Of a stretch of 64,000 bases of DNA, positions 36,613 to 47,850 are shown one piece after another. The stretch is from Nyssa sinensis. Taxonomy: Eukaryota; Streptophyta; Magnoliopsida; Cornales; Nyssaceae. The notes under the pieces were generated by a model. It was not told where the DNA came from and did not search any database. It saw only the letters and a list, made by a program, of their open reading frames with translations. The stretch lies in contig CM018052.1 of the NCBI GenBank assembly GCA_008638375.1, forward strand, positions 4,667,017 through 4,731,016, in the 5' to 3' direction. Positions within the stretch are counted from its first letter, which is position 1; every line of letters starts with the position of its first letter. The translations under genes were made by a program, and so were the position numbers.

Positions 36613-37505
36613 TCATTTTCTCTTCATTTTTCATCTTTTTAAAGGCTGCCTTTAGTTCTAAACACCCTAAAACATAATTTAGAGCCTCTAAAAATCAATT
36701 TAAATATCCGAACACATTCAAAATCCAATTTTTTAAAACATCAACTCTCCGATAAATTCATTTTTCTCCTTCATTTCTTCTCTGTTTCATTCGCATTTTA
36801 TTCCTACGTGCTCCATTTTCTCCATAGAATCAAACTATATAAATATTTCTAAGCTTCATGCAAGTTTATAAAGAATTCCAGAAAATGAAAAATTAAAATT
36901 ATAGAGAATTCTCTTACCGCTCCTTGTTGTTTCTCCTCCTTTCTCTTCTGTTTTTTCTCCCTTCTAAATATCTAACCTTTTAGCCTCTTTGTTTTCCCTC
37001 CCAAAACACACTCACAATGCATATATAAATATATACTGTAACCGCCCCTCTCTTCTCTCTCTCTCTCTCTCTCGCTCTTTTCTTTCCTTTCATCCTTTCT
37101 TTGACTTTTCCTTTTCTGTTTAATTTCCTAGATCTATAACCCCCCTCCCTCTTTAATTGCTATTGTTGCTGTTTTTATTTTTTTTTGTATTTTATATATG
37201 TATATTATGTATATACCACACACATATACACACATGCATATATATATATATATATATATATATTTTTCTCTTCCTTTGACTTTTCCTTTTCTGTTAATTT
37301 TCTAATTTCGTAATTGTCCATTTCATTCGATATCATAACATAGAACCTTAACAACTTGGGTTTACATGGATCGCTCGGTTACATTTTGGGTCGGGGTATT
37401 ACAGTATTAGTCTTAAGTAGAATTGTCCATGGTTAATAAGCAAATTATCTTATGATAACCATCATTATCCTTAGTTGCCCTACTTAATTGGGTTAGGATG
37501 TTACA

Positions 37506-37628
37506 CAAAGTCTTTGATGTCCTCATGATCTTCATCCTCAATAGGAGATGAATCTTCATGGACATTGGTGATATTAGTGAAAGCCAAGAATTGATTTTCA
37601 TCACCTTCTTCTTCTTTATCATCATTCT
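37506..37628 (-). pseudogene. Sirevirus-like copia Gag, acidic linker
   Basis: 123 bp of minus-strand Gag between two LTR insertions. It encodes a very acidic linker (runs of D and E, with the phrase QFLAFTNITNVHED). It joins in frame to the 41138-41310 piece on one side and to the 29126 end of the C-terminal piece on the other, once target duplications are counted once. Confidence 0.7.
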
Positions 37629-40600
37629 TGTAATACCCTGACCCGGGTTAGCACGTATACCGAGGTAGATCGGGTCGGGTAGCATATTATCAGTTATAAC
37701 CCGAGCTGTTTAAGCTCTATATTATTATATCATATGTACTGTACGATTTTGGAATATGAATAGTGTCAATTATATAGCCAGTGCCGGGCAATACCCGAGT
37801 GACCCAGAAACAAGCATCGTAATACGTGTAAGTATGTCAATGCATTCATGTGTACGTGTACATGTATATATAGACAGTTAAAAATAAGTGTATGTATACG
37901 TAGTTAAAAACTAGTATATACGTGTATATACGAGTATATATACATGTATATACGAGTATATATACATGTATAAAATAGGTATTTATATGGTATATATATA
38001 CATACAAGTATTGAAGTGGTGAGTATATGATACAATATACATGTATAAATATATATATATATATATGTATAAATATACAATTGTGTATACACATGCAGCA
38101 TGCAAGAAGCATGCTGGTGTGAAGGTCGGTTGGTGTTGGTATGTGTGATTAATTTATATATATATATATATATATCTACAAATATCTCCGAAGCCATAAA
38201 TGCAAAGCTGCATTTGGGAGAAAAATCAGAAAAGTTAGGTCAAAGAAAGGGGCTTTAGAAAGGGGAGAAACTAAGAGAGAATGGAAGATGGGATTTGGGC
38301 GGTGAATGTGATGATGGTTTGTGTATATATGGGTGTTGCATGGGATAAGAAAAAAGAAAGATTTAAAGGCTGTGAGCGCTGTCAGAAAGTTGAGAAAATT
38401 GTTGGGAAGAATCAGAAGTGAGCTAAGAAGAACACAGAGGTAGAAGAAGTGTACTGCACCAAGAAAAATCAGAATTTAGAAGTGAGTAATTGTTTCTGTT
38501 TTAATTTTTCTAGCATGATTTTTTTAGTTCTGAATATAAGGTCTAAACAAGCATGAAACATAGATTCAATAGCAAGAAGAATCATCTAAAATGATTCAAA
38601 AACCAGTGAGCAAACCCCAGTTACAAGTTTTAGGGTGTTTGGAGTTCATTTATATTTTATGCATAAAATGTCATTTCAATGGCCTAGATGTGATACCATA
38701 AGGTGCAGAAATCTAGTTGAAACTAGATTAAAGTGAACTAGTAGGACAAAAGGGTTGAAATATGGGAAAAACCAGGTCGCCGAAAAAGCGGCTTCCCACT
38801 GAAAACCTCATATTCGAAGAGCTATGGCCATTTAAATAAAAAACGAACCCTAGATATGGAATCCTTGTAAAAATTGGAAGAAAACGGCATTGAAACCAAA
38901 CCAAAACTCAACTGAAAAATTGTTGCCATCGCCAGAAGGGATGACGGAACCCTACCGGCATATTGTCGGAGAAGAAGAAGACTGTTGGGCTTGGGTTCAA
39001 GTCATGGGTTGGATCCGGGTCGGGACCCAACCGAAACAAAAATGGATACATCAAAATGGCATAGTATTGATTTAAGTTAAAAAGTTTTAAAATGAGATTT
39101 GGAGTGTTTGGTGACACGGATAAGAAATTGAAATTGGGGCTGAAATAGGAATAGGGATATCTTATCCCTGTTCCGAAAATATCCATTGTTTAGTTAACTT
39201 TAGTTAGGATAAGGTTTTCTGAAATTGAATTTGGACTCAGAAGTTATGGAAATTGTACTTGGGCCCTAAACTTTTAGTTATTATGAATGGACCCATAGAA
39301 TAAAATAATTAATTAATTTAATTAATAAATGAAATTACCAAAGTGCCCTAGAGTCAAAAAGTAGTCAAACGGACTCCGATTAAAATAAAATAATAGTAAT
39401 TTTTTATTATTTCGAGCATTCCGAACTCAACCATAGAGTCCAATTTGTGAAAAGAAGTCTCGAGAAGTGAGAACCTGTGAAAGTGCAAATGACCATTCTA
39501 CCCTTTATAGTAACGATGTCCAAATTAAACACATGAATAGTGTATTTTAACTATCTCGAACATTATAAGACCAATGGTGAGGTATGTGTCATGAGACGAG
39601 GTCCCAAAAAAATAAAATACTCGAAAAAGTGCAAAATGACCATTTTTCCCTTTTAGGTACCGAAGTCCGAATTGAATTCTACGAAAGTCTAAACCGATTT
39701 TCTTCAACATTCTGGACTTAATGGTAGAGTCTAATTTAGTAAAAGAGAAAAAAATAGTAAAGAGACATAAAATTTGATGAATAGTATAAATTATGAAAAG
39801 GTAAACTGAGATATACTATCTATTAATGAATAGGGATTTCAAAGAGGAAGGCACAGTGACTTGATTTTATTGTGAAAGAACAAAAACGGGTTAAGAGGTA
39901 AGTAATATCTGATCTCTGCATGTGTTACATCCTCAGCCATGTCAACAGTTTTTCTTATATTATCAATTATATTCTATACATGCTAGAACGTTATTGAGTC
40001 CACATTGATATTGCTCTATCTTGTGAAAAAATGTTTATTAACTGTTATATATCCTAATCATGATTTCTGTATGCTCTGTACATAGGCCTCAAGGGGCAAG
40101 ACTTACGATCTCAACAGCCCAGCTTACATCGGCCTATTAAAGTGACAGTTTCATTTCACTGCTGAGATAGTGTTATTGCATTCACTGTTTATGGGATTTA
40201 GCATGATCTCAATATATTATATTGTAGTCGGATTTGTGCTCAGTCACAAACTCCATCTGATGCTTACTAGACCTACGGGTCGAGAAAACGGAATCAAAAA
40301 TGGTAATTAAAATGGCAGCTAAAGTGGGATCTACGAGGCGAGTACTAAACCGACGGGTTAGTGCTTGGTTGAGAGATCAAGGAAAAGGGAATAAAATGAA
40401 TTAAGGGGTATGCCGGGCCCCAAGTTAAAGTGCATCCACATTGTTATTATTAGTATCTATTATTAATTATCATAGCTTGATCATGTTATACCATTATGAA
40501 TGATCATGAGACCTCACAGCTTTTATTTGAGTGCATATGATTATACTTGAGACAGCTCATGACTGTAGTAGTACGATTATATTATCAGAAAGATTTCATT

Positions 40601-41137
40601 GCGTTATCATTTAAGTTTTTATCATCTGATATTGAGTTCTATATTCATTGACTGGCTAGCACATATGCATTTATCGTAGTTCTTTTATGGATAATGCTTT
40701 CTATATTCTTGTACGCATGGCAGAGCAAAGGAGAATTACTTACTGAGCTTCAGTTAGCTCACCCCAAACTTACCAACCCTTTCAGGAAACGAAGATATAG
40801 AAAAGCAGTAGCAGTAGCAGTCAGCTAGATAGCAATGGACATTTACTTTTGAAGTTGCAATGTAATATTTAGTACAGACAGTCTTATAGCTCTCTCATGT
40901 TATCCACGTCTTGGGGATGAACAGTTGTATTAAGAAAGTTTGTATTCCATATTTTGTAAACATTTTATATATCACATGCAGCTTTTATTTATATATTTGT
41001 TTAAGTCTTTCGCATTTTAGTTGTTGCATGTTAGTAGCACTGATTGTGTTGCAAGTTGAGACCCTTGGTTCAACAAGCAGCGTCGGACCGGGCGTCACGA
41101 CACGAGATCCCTAGAGGGTGGGTCTCGGGTCGTGACA
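37629..41137 (+). mobile_element. solo long LTR (sense), TSD ATTCT
   Basis: Starts TGTAATACCCTGACCC at 37629 and ends GGGTCTCGGGTCGTGACA at 41137. It is flanked by perfect ATTCT duplications (37624-37628, 41138-41142). Length 3509 bp. It is the only intact copy on the plus strand. Order of landmarks: TA microsatellites, 'gggtcgggacccaacc' near 39020, antisense dyads near 39418, 39560 and 39710, TGAGCT...AGCTCA dyad at 40744-40761, 3' end. It split the copia gag. Confidence 0.85.
40744..40761. other. inverted repeat in LTR
   Basis: TGAGCT-TCAGTT-AGCTCA. Same site and orientation relative to the LTR as the dyad at 13445-13461, with a longer loop. Confidence 0.7.
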
Positions 41138-41310
41138 ATTCTCCTCTCCCTCTTCCTTCTTATCATCTTCAAAAAGTGATGATTTCATTGCCTTTCTATT
41201 TTGAGAATTTCCCTTTCTCTTATTAGGATAATCGGCCATTTTATGTCCATAGTTATGGCAATCATAGCATTCGATAGGCTTAGAAGTGGATTAAAATAAA
41301 GGTCTTCTTC
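41138..41310 (-). pseudogene. Sirevirus-like copia Gag, zinc-knuckle piece
   Basis: Minus-strand Gag segment with the motif CYDCHNYGHKMADY. This is a CX2CX4HX4C nucleocapsid knuckle whose last Cys reads Tyr here. It is followed by a K/E-rich stretch and has an in-frame stop upstream of the motif. It is bounded by LTR insertions on both sides, each with its own target duplication. Confidence 0.75.
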
Positions 41311-44300
41311 TGTCACGACCTGAAATTCGCCTCGCATGGATCCCGTGTTGCGACCGCCGCCCTTCGACCTGAGGGCCTGAGGACAAGGCTCGCATAACCG
41401 GCGATATCGAATAGATGTGCATCATGTGGTTTTCGGAAGCGTGAATTTTTTTTTTTTTTATTTTCTCATTTTAAAATTTGCACATCCGTCCGATACTACC
41501 GCTTTTCACAATGGTACACATGATCATACATTCAAAGCGTAACTAAAAACTTAAAGATTTTAATAACATTACATATCCATTACCCCGAGGGGCTTAAAAC
41601 ATAACCTTACATTGTCTGTTAATACAAAATATACTACTAGAGTTCATATGATTTCCCAAAAGAAACTACTTAAGCACGTCTTCCCAAAAGGCCAAACTCA
41701 TCATCATTGTCCTCAAATCAAAACTGCCGCTAATCACCTGAAAGGGGGGTCCGAATAAAATTCGGGTAAGCTAATCTAAGCTTGTGAGTAATTCCTGTAC
41801 TTGTCATGGGGTTTTCAATTGGTAATGGTTTAGCACATGAGAGTTTATAAAATACACACTACCAATTGCTCATAAGTTTAGAACACAGAGTATATGCATT
41901 CATAAAACAGATAGCTTTGAAAACATATAAACTATTCAAGCTAAACATACATTTTTCTTCGAATAGAGTATATGTACTTCAAAGACATATAAACATGTGT
42001 AATAAAAATGGGGGTAAAAACCTGCTTCCATTTTCAAAATCATTTGTCATCTTTTCTCTTAAATTAGGTGGAATCTGTTTCGAACCAGACTCTCATTTTA
42101 CTGTCAATATTGTCGATCTCATTTGCTTGGGGGATTAGATCTTGCTGCCGGGCATTTGTCATAGTTGAATCCCAAGGGATTTCAACATCACATGCGGTAC
42201 TTAAGTACCATTTATCTTGTAAAACATTTATCACATGGCTTCTTCAATAGATACTTTCATGAGTATTTAAAACATGAAATGTATAACTTCTACCATAGAA
42301 CTTCAAATAATTGTAATAATCAAATTCAGAATATTTAAAGAGATTTGCATTTCACCCCGACATGCTAAACATTCCAAAGAAAAGAGTTGAATATAAAAAC
42401 ATTTAACAAGTATGTCGTAACAGAATAATTTAAAACAGGAATTATAATAAAACTGAACTTGATATTCAAATGTTTCACATAACTTGAACTTAAAACTTCT
42501 TCAAATATATGGAGTTAAATCTCCACTTCAAACACAAGGTTACTCACCTCGGTCCTTTAGGGTTAGTGCTAAAAATGCGCTTTCCCACTTCCTCCGTAGT
42601 TCCTAAGAACAATTCATAAACAGTCTCATTAACTTCACATTCACTGCAATATCGCCTATCGATGCTTCTTAACTTATGCTTTGATCGTATTTAATCCTAA
42701 CCGATTTACGAACATTCCATAAATTTCATATATACTTAATTCGACTCGTACTTTTAGCCTACGACACAATTTAATGTGTTAGGAATTTATTTCAATTTAT
42801 ACTCTTCTGGTAGCTCCATTAACTTTAAATTAAATTTAATTACTTCCCATGTCTACGTGTCGTGTCTTTCCGTATTTCATTTCAACATACGTGCCTTAGT
42901 TTTGTGCTTCGGCGGTGTTTTAGTTTATGGCCGCCTAACTGATGCTATTCATCAAATTTTATGTCTCTTTATTTTAAATACCTATTTTGGTCAAATAGAC
43001 TCTACCATTGAGTCTGAAACGTCGAAGAAAGACGGTTTAGGCTTCCTTAGAATTTAATTCGGACTTTTGTGTTTAAAAGGGAAAAATAGTCATTTACCTA
43101 TTTACATGTCACATTTTTCCATTCTTTGTTTCATAATTTGGACTCCACCATTGAGTCCAGAATGTCGAAAAAAGTCAATTTGGACTTTCGCAGGACTCTA
43201 TTTGAGTTTGATAGCAATAAGGGCATTTTGGTCATTTTAGCATTTTAACGTGTCTTATTTTTTGAGACCTCATCTCATGATGTGGACCTCACCATTGGAC
43301 TTAGGAGGTTCGAGATAATAAGAATACACTAATAATTTGTCTTATTTGGACCTCGGGCATATTAGGGGCAGTACAGTCATTTACCATTTGAGTGTCTTTA
43401 TCTTTCGGGGCTTAATTTCCCAAATCGGACCCTACCATTGAGTCTGGAATGCCCGAAATAGTAAGAATACACTATTTTTTTTATTTAATTTGGACTTCAT
43501 TTGTGTCATTTAATGTCCAAGGGCGATTTAGTAATTTTACTTATTTAATAAAATAACTTAATAAATTATATTATTATTTTATTATTTTTCTAGGGGCGTA
43601 ATTGCATAAATTTTCCAAAAATTGGGCCACAGTATAAATCCGTAAAACAGTTGGGGGTCAAATTGTAAATATCAAAAGCTTCGGTCTGAACTAGTTGGTT
43701 CAGTTCAGATTTAAGTGAACCGGTTCGGTCTCCATTGAACCAACCGGTCTACACGGTTCAATGCGTAATGCTGACGTCAGCCCTAATGTTTGATATTTAA
43801 AACTGAAACAAAACGTCGTTGTTCCAATAAATGCGGTGGCCCTCCCGTATCTCTACACGTGTCTGGAGTCAACTTATCCAACTCGGTTTTAAAACGACGA
43901 GTCAACTCAGCGTCGTCTTCCCCATCAATCCACGACTGTTGCCCTAATTTTTGCGTTACATTTCTTCCATTTTTTGTGGATTTTGGCTCGATGGAACCTT
44001 ACTATTTTTACTCAAGAATGTTCCTACAATATCTAGTGTTATCTTGGCATTCATTTGAGAACTCAAAACGAGTTCAAAAGCTGGATTCAAGACCATTATC
44101 CCTTTTCGGTTTCTCAACTGGTAAATGGCTATTCCTCCATGAAAGTTCATGGAGTTTGGCTTATTCTGCTCCTCTGATCATGGAGGTTTATTTCTCATTC
44201 TTAACGGTGGGTTTAAGTGTATGTTTTTGAGGTTGGGTTCTCAACCCAGAACCTGCAACTTCCTTATTGAGGATCATTTCTTCAGCTTTTTAGTCACGGT

Positions 44301-45418
44301 CACATATTTTTGTAACCCTCGTGACTTCCACTCGAAGCCCCAATACACTAATCTAGGTTTGGTTGCCGTGGGTTCAGACCTACTTCAAGCAAGGTCCTCC
44401 CATGGCCGTTTTGTGTACGGCTTGGTGTTCTGGGTTGTTTGAAGGTCAAGTTTTCATGCCTCATTCAAGTTTTTATTTCCATGAATATTATATATGCATT
44501 AAAATAACCAAAACAGTTCATAAACATATGAAAAATCTAGAGAGAGAAAATGATAGTTTTATGTATTTTCACCTTTTTGGGTTGTGATTGTTGATCCTCT
44601 ACCCTTCTGATCCTTCCTCCTTCTCAGAAACTCTTCTCTCTCCCTCTCTGTATGAATTGGATCCTCGTGTGGGTGTGTGTATACTAACATATGTATATGT
44701 ATATGGGTGTACATTTGATCATCACATTTTCTGATTTCCCCACCAACTGAGTTAACTTATGGCAGCTTCTCTAATGAGTGCCTCTCTACTCTACTGCTTT
44801 GGCAGGCCATCAAGTGTCTGTGCATGAGTTTGTTTTGTTTTGCATATATATATACATATAATATAACTCACACTCTAATACACACCTCTCCAGTGACACA
44901 CATACACACTTTCCCTCTCTTGCACACACATACTTTAAACATTTACTTATATGTGTATATATATATATATATTTTAATATACACACATACATGTTTATAC
45001 ACACATGTATACATACTCGGTCACATGTATTCACACACAATACACCTTTTAGTGTGTGTAGGTGTGTGTCTTAATATTTAATTATAACTAATTATTAATT
45101 TAATTATTTATTTATTTTAAATTAATTAATTATTTTTTAGCCATCTTTACACTAATTTTCTCTTAACCTCGTAAAACGTGCCATGATCTTATACTCGTAC
45201 TAAGGATCGGCGGGTAACGTGAAATTCTACAATTCTTATGGAACTAACCGAAACAGGTTGGCGATTTCAACGAAAGTGATGTACAGTCGTCCTGAGTTTT
45301 CAGGACTATTACTAAAAGTCCACGCGTTGGGGTCGAAACCGACCCCGTTACTCAAGGCCTCGATAACCAATTTATAACCCACGACTTGATGATCATATAT
45401 TCAGGTCGGGGTGTTACA
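41311..45418 (-). mobile_element. solo long LTR (antisense), TSD TCTTC
   Basis: Starts TGTCACGACCTGAAATTCGC at 41311 and ends GGTCGGGGTGTTACA at 45418. It is flanked by perfect TCTTC duplications (41306-41310, 45419-45423). Length 4108 bp. It has the clearest dyad array: units at 42997, 43140, 43284 and 43427, that is every 143-144 bp. The 'aaccggttcggtc' landmark follows near 43720. No convincing tRNA-like module and no coding sequence were found. The small frames near 43790-44587 lie in the region that all copies share as non-coding. Confidence 0.85.
42997..43460. repeat. 143-bp tandem modules with covarying dyad, 4 units
   Basis: Unit 1 has AGACTC-TACCATT-GAGTCT (42997-43015). Unit 2 has GGACTC-CACCATT-GAGTCC (43140-43158). 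The outer pair differs between the two, but both sides changed together. Units 3 and 4 (43284, 43427) are more degenerate. Each dyad is followed by 'gaaatgtcgaaa'-type text and then a 'gggcattttggtcat'-type phrase. Confidence 0.8.
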
Positions 45419-46308
45419 TCTTCTATCACCACTAGAAGAAGATTTTTGGACTTGGGCTCTTGAAGAGTTGGAATTTTCAAAGGATCATTTACTTGAACTT
45501 CGAGATTCCTTGGAGTTAAGAATTCTATCCTTGAGGTATTTGTTAAACCTCCTAACAAAAGAGCCAAGTCCTCATCATTCATGGAATCGAGGTCTATTTC
45601 AATATTCTCTTCACTTTCTATTTGTGTTGATTTCAAGGCAAGACTTTTGGTCTTCCCTACTTGCCTCAGAGTTAGTTCAAAGGTTTGAGGTAATCCAACT
45701 AACTTATCAACAACTTAAGAGTCCACGTCCTTATTATCCTTAATGGCGGTTATCTTAGGTTGAAATCTCTCGAGAAGAGATCTCAATAGTTTTCTTACAA
45801 TCTTGGTCCTTTCAAGTCTCTCTTTTAGGTTGAATGATGAGTTAACAATGACATTCAATTTAGCATAGAACTCGAAAAAGGTTTCTGATTCTTCCATTCT
45901 TAGAGCTTCAAACCTAGAAGTCAATATTTGAAGTTTTGACCTCTCTACCACCAACGTACCCTCATGGGTAGTCTCGAGGATGCCCTAAGCCTCCTTGGAT
46001 ATCTCACTAGTCATAATCCAGTGAAACTCATCGGGATTTACCGCGTTAAAGATGGCATTCAACCTGTGAGTGTTGTAACCACTCGTCTTTAACTCTAACT
46101 CGTTCCAAGTGTTTGAAGGCTTAACTACGTAGGGAATTTCCACAATTGCGATTATGACCGGAGGGGTCCAACCTTCTTGGACGGCAAGCCAAACTTGCTC
46201 ATCCACAGTTCTAAAAAACACTCTCATACAAGCTTTCCAATAAGTATAATTTAAACTGTCAAATAGAGGTGGTCGTGAGATCGATCCTCCCACTCTTAAC
46301 CGTTCCAT
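45419..46308 (-). pseudogene. Sirevirus-like copia Gag, N-terminal part
   Basis: Starts with ATG at 46306-46308. The first residues (PPLFDSLNYTYWKACMRVFF) fit the N-terminal Gag domain of Ty1/copia elements, with the expected aromatic and W pattern. The UBN2-type Gag body follows in the same frame (ILTSRFEALRMEESETFFEF at about 45925). In-frame stops occur at about 45985 and 45715. A one-base frameshift lies near 45555, after which the family-typical VRRFNKYLKD phrase appears in the next frame. The piece is cut at 45419 by an LTR. Not functional. Confidence 0.8.
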
Positions 46309-47850
46309 GTATTTCCCAACTTAGGATATCAATCAATTGCCTTAGAAAGAAGACATTGTTACCACTTTGTTTGCGCGGAGGGATACCACAAGGATATCAC
46401 TCAAGGTCCCAAAGCGTGAATTACCTAAAAGGGGGGTTGAATAGGTAGGTCTAGAATTAAAAATTTCTTTCAAGTTAATTCCAATTCTTCGTTAATTACA
46501 AAGATGACACAATCACTAACAAATCACTCAACATGATTAATCCAATAGTTATGCCCGTCCACCAATGAATCAACCAATTCACCAACCTATTCAAACTTCA
46601 CCTAATTGATCAACTAGATTGATTTTATATGAATTTTCACAATTTAAGTAAAATCATCTAAGTTATCAATTTTAATTTCAATCAATTTACTAAATCAATT
46701 TTTTAATATCTCAATTAAATGCACAATTATAAAAATCATGAAAAACTCAATTTCTAAAATTAAGCGAAAGCAATTCAAATAAGCAGATAGTAAATTGAAA
46801 GAGATGAAGAGTTTGCAAACCGATTAATGACGGAAAAAACTACCAAGGACAACAATCCTTGGAGTAAAACTCCGGAGCCAAGCCAATGCTCGTCTCACTA
46901 TGATAGAAAGTGAAATACAACGAATCTCTGAATGAGCAAAGTGCCTCTAGCTCCGTTTTCCCCAATTGCATCTTTAAATTCCCCTCAAATCCTCAAGCTT
47001 CTCATAGCCAATCCTTCAAACAACCGGACTCCTCCACAATCTCGAACTCCTCCGATTAAGTCGTTCAACAATCGTGAATCCTCATGACCTCGATGTCCAC
47101 CGATCGCACAATGCTGAATCCTTTTGCTTGAACTTCATCTATCATTAATGGTGAGTTTGACTTGAATCAAGGCTCTTTAGATCTAATTGGATCTTATGGT
47201 TTGATCAAATTCGATCAATAAAAACAAGCAAAGATGATTATGAATGTCATATATGAACAATCTCTCACAAGAGCTTCAAGATCTATAAACAATTTAGCTC
47301 TCACAAATTGAGACTCTCTCACTCTGTTTTTGGCTTATCTCAAATGTATTTTCGCCTATTTTTCGCAGAGTTTGATTGATCTCCAAATGAAGAGAAATCA
47401 AATTATAAATATGTTTTCTGCCTAAGGTTCGTTTGAACAAACCATCATTCGTTCGAACGAGCACTTGCTCATTCGAACGAACATGGTGCAAATATCAAAC
47501 CAGTACAACTCTGTGGTTGCAACAACTCGTTTGATACAGAAGTTTGAAAGAATAAAATGAATGAGAACGAACTTTTTTGTTGTTCGTTCGAACAAGCCAA
47601 AGCTTCGTTCGAATGAGTAACAGTGAGTTCCTCATTCATTGCTTGTTTTGTGAACTGAATTTTTCCATTAGGATTTTAAATATGCATTTTGGGAGAATTA
47701 GTTTACAACCACAAGTCAATCACATGCATAATAATAAGATAAAACCTATATGCAATGCATGCATGATGTGTGTGTGTGAGATCCGAATCAAATACAAAAG
47801 ACTATTTTACCATTCAAGAACCAAGTTGACCAGTAGTGAGACATGGTAAT
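46309..47850 (-). repeat. probable Sirevirus 5' leader/LTR region
   Basis: Lies immediately upstream of the gag start on the minus strand, where leader and 5' LTR are expected. It holds several TTCGTTCGAACGA-type palindromes at 47427-47618. Sirevirus LTRs are known for clustered palindromes. I could not place LTR borders: the nearest PBS-like word (reverse complement of TGGTATCCC at about 46381) matches the initiator tRNA over only seven bases. Confidence 0.45.
47427..47618. repeat. cluster of palindromic TTCGTTCGAACGA motifs
   Basis: Five related motifs: near 47427 (gttcgtttgaac), 47448 (cattcgttcgaacgag), 47470 (cattcgaacgaac), 47583 (gttcgttcgaac) and 47605 (cttcgttcgaatga). Several are near-perfect palindromes centred on TTCGAA. 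Confidence 0.8.

Larger units (their letters stand above)
34095..37403 (-). mobile_element. solo long LTR (antisense), TSD GTATT
   Basis: Starts TGTCACGACTTGAAACCC at 34095 and ends GGTCGGGGTATTACA at 37403. It is flanked by perfect GTATT duplications (34090-34094, 37404-37408). Length 3309 bp. It contains a TGAGCT...AGCTCA dyad at 34421-34437, a 40-bp and a 68-bp tandem array, three dyad units (about 35817, 35963, 36119), a tRNA-like module (36271-36335) and TA microsatellites. It was inserted inside the 29127-37505 LTR. No coding sequence. Confidence 0.85.
29127..37505 (-). mobile_element. long solo LTR (antisense) with nested insertion
   Basis: Starts TGTCATAACCCGAAACCC at 29127 and ends GGATGTTACA at 37505. 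It is flanked by CAAAA (29122-29126) and CAAAG (37506-37510), 4 of 5 bases alike. The flanking copia gag frame reads continuously across the two sides. After subtracting the nested 34095-37403 element the LTR is about 5.07 kb. It carries the palindrome TGAGCTAACTTAGCTCA (29553-29569), the 119-bp array, five dyad units (31550-32160) and a tRNA-like module (33673-33734). No proteins. Confidence 0.75.

Noticed and set aside
37846..38197. Two minus-strand frames rich in I, Y, H and C
   Set aside because: They translate a TA/TG-rich region at the start of the 37629-41137 LTR; low-complexity artefacts.
43790..44587. 146-, 97- and 74-codon frames in the 41311-45418 LTR
   Set aside because: They overlap in different frames, have no family resemblance, and the same LTR section is not open in the other copies.
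46376..46389. Primer-binding site of the Sirevirus-like element
   Set aside because: Only seven bases match the initiator-tRNA complement and no LTR end with CA lies next to it.
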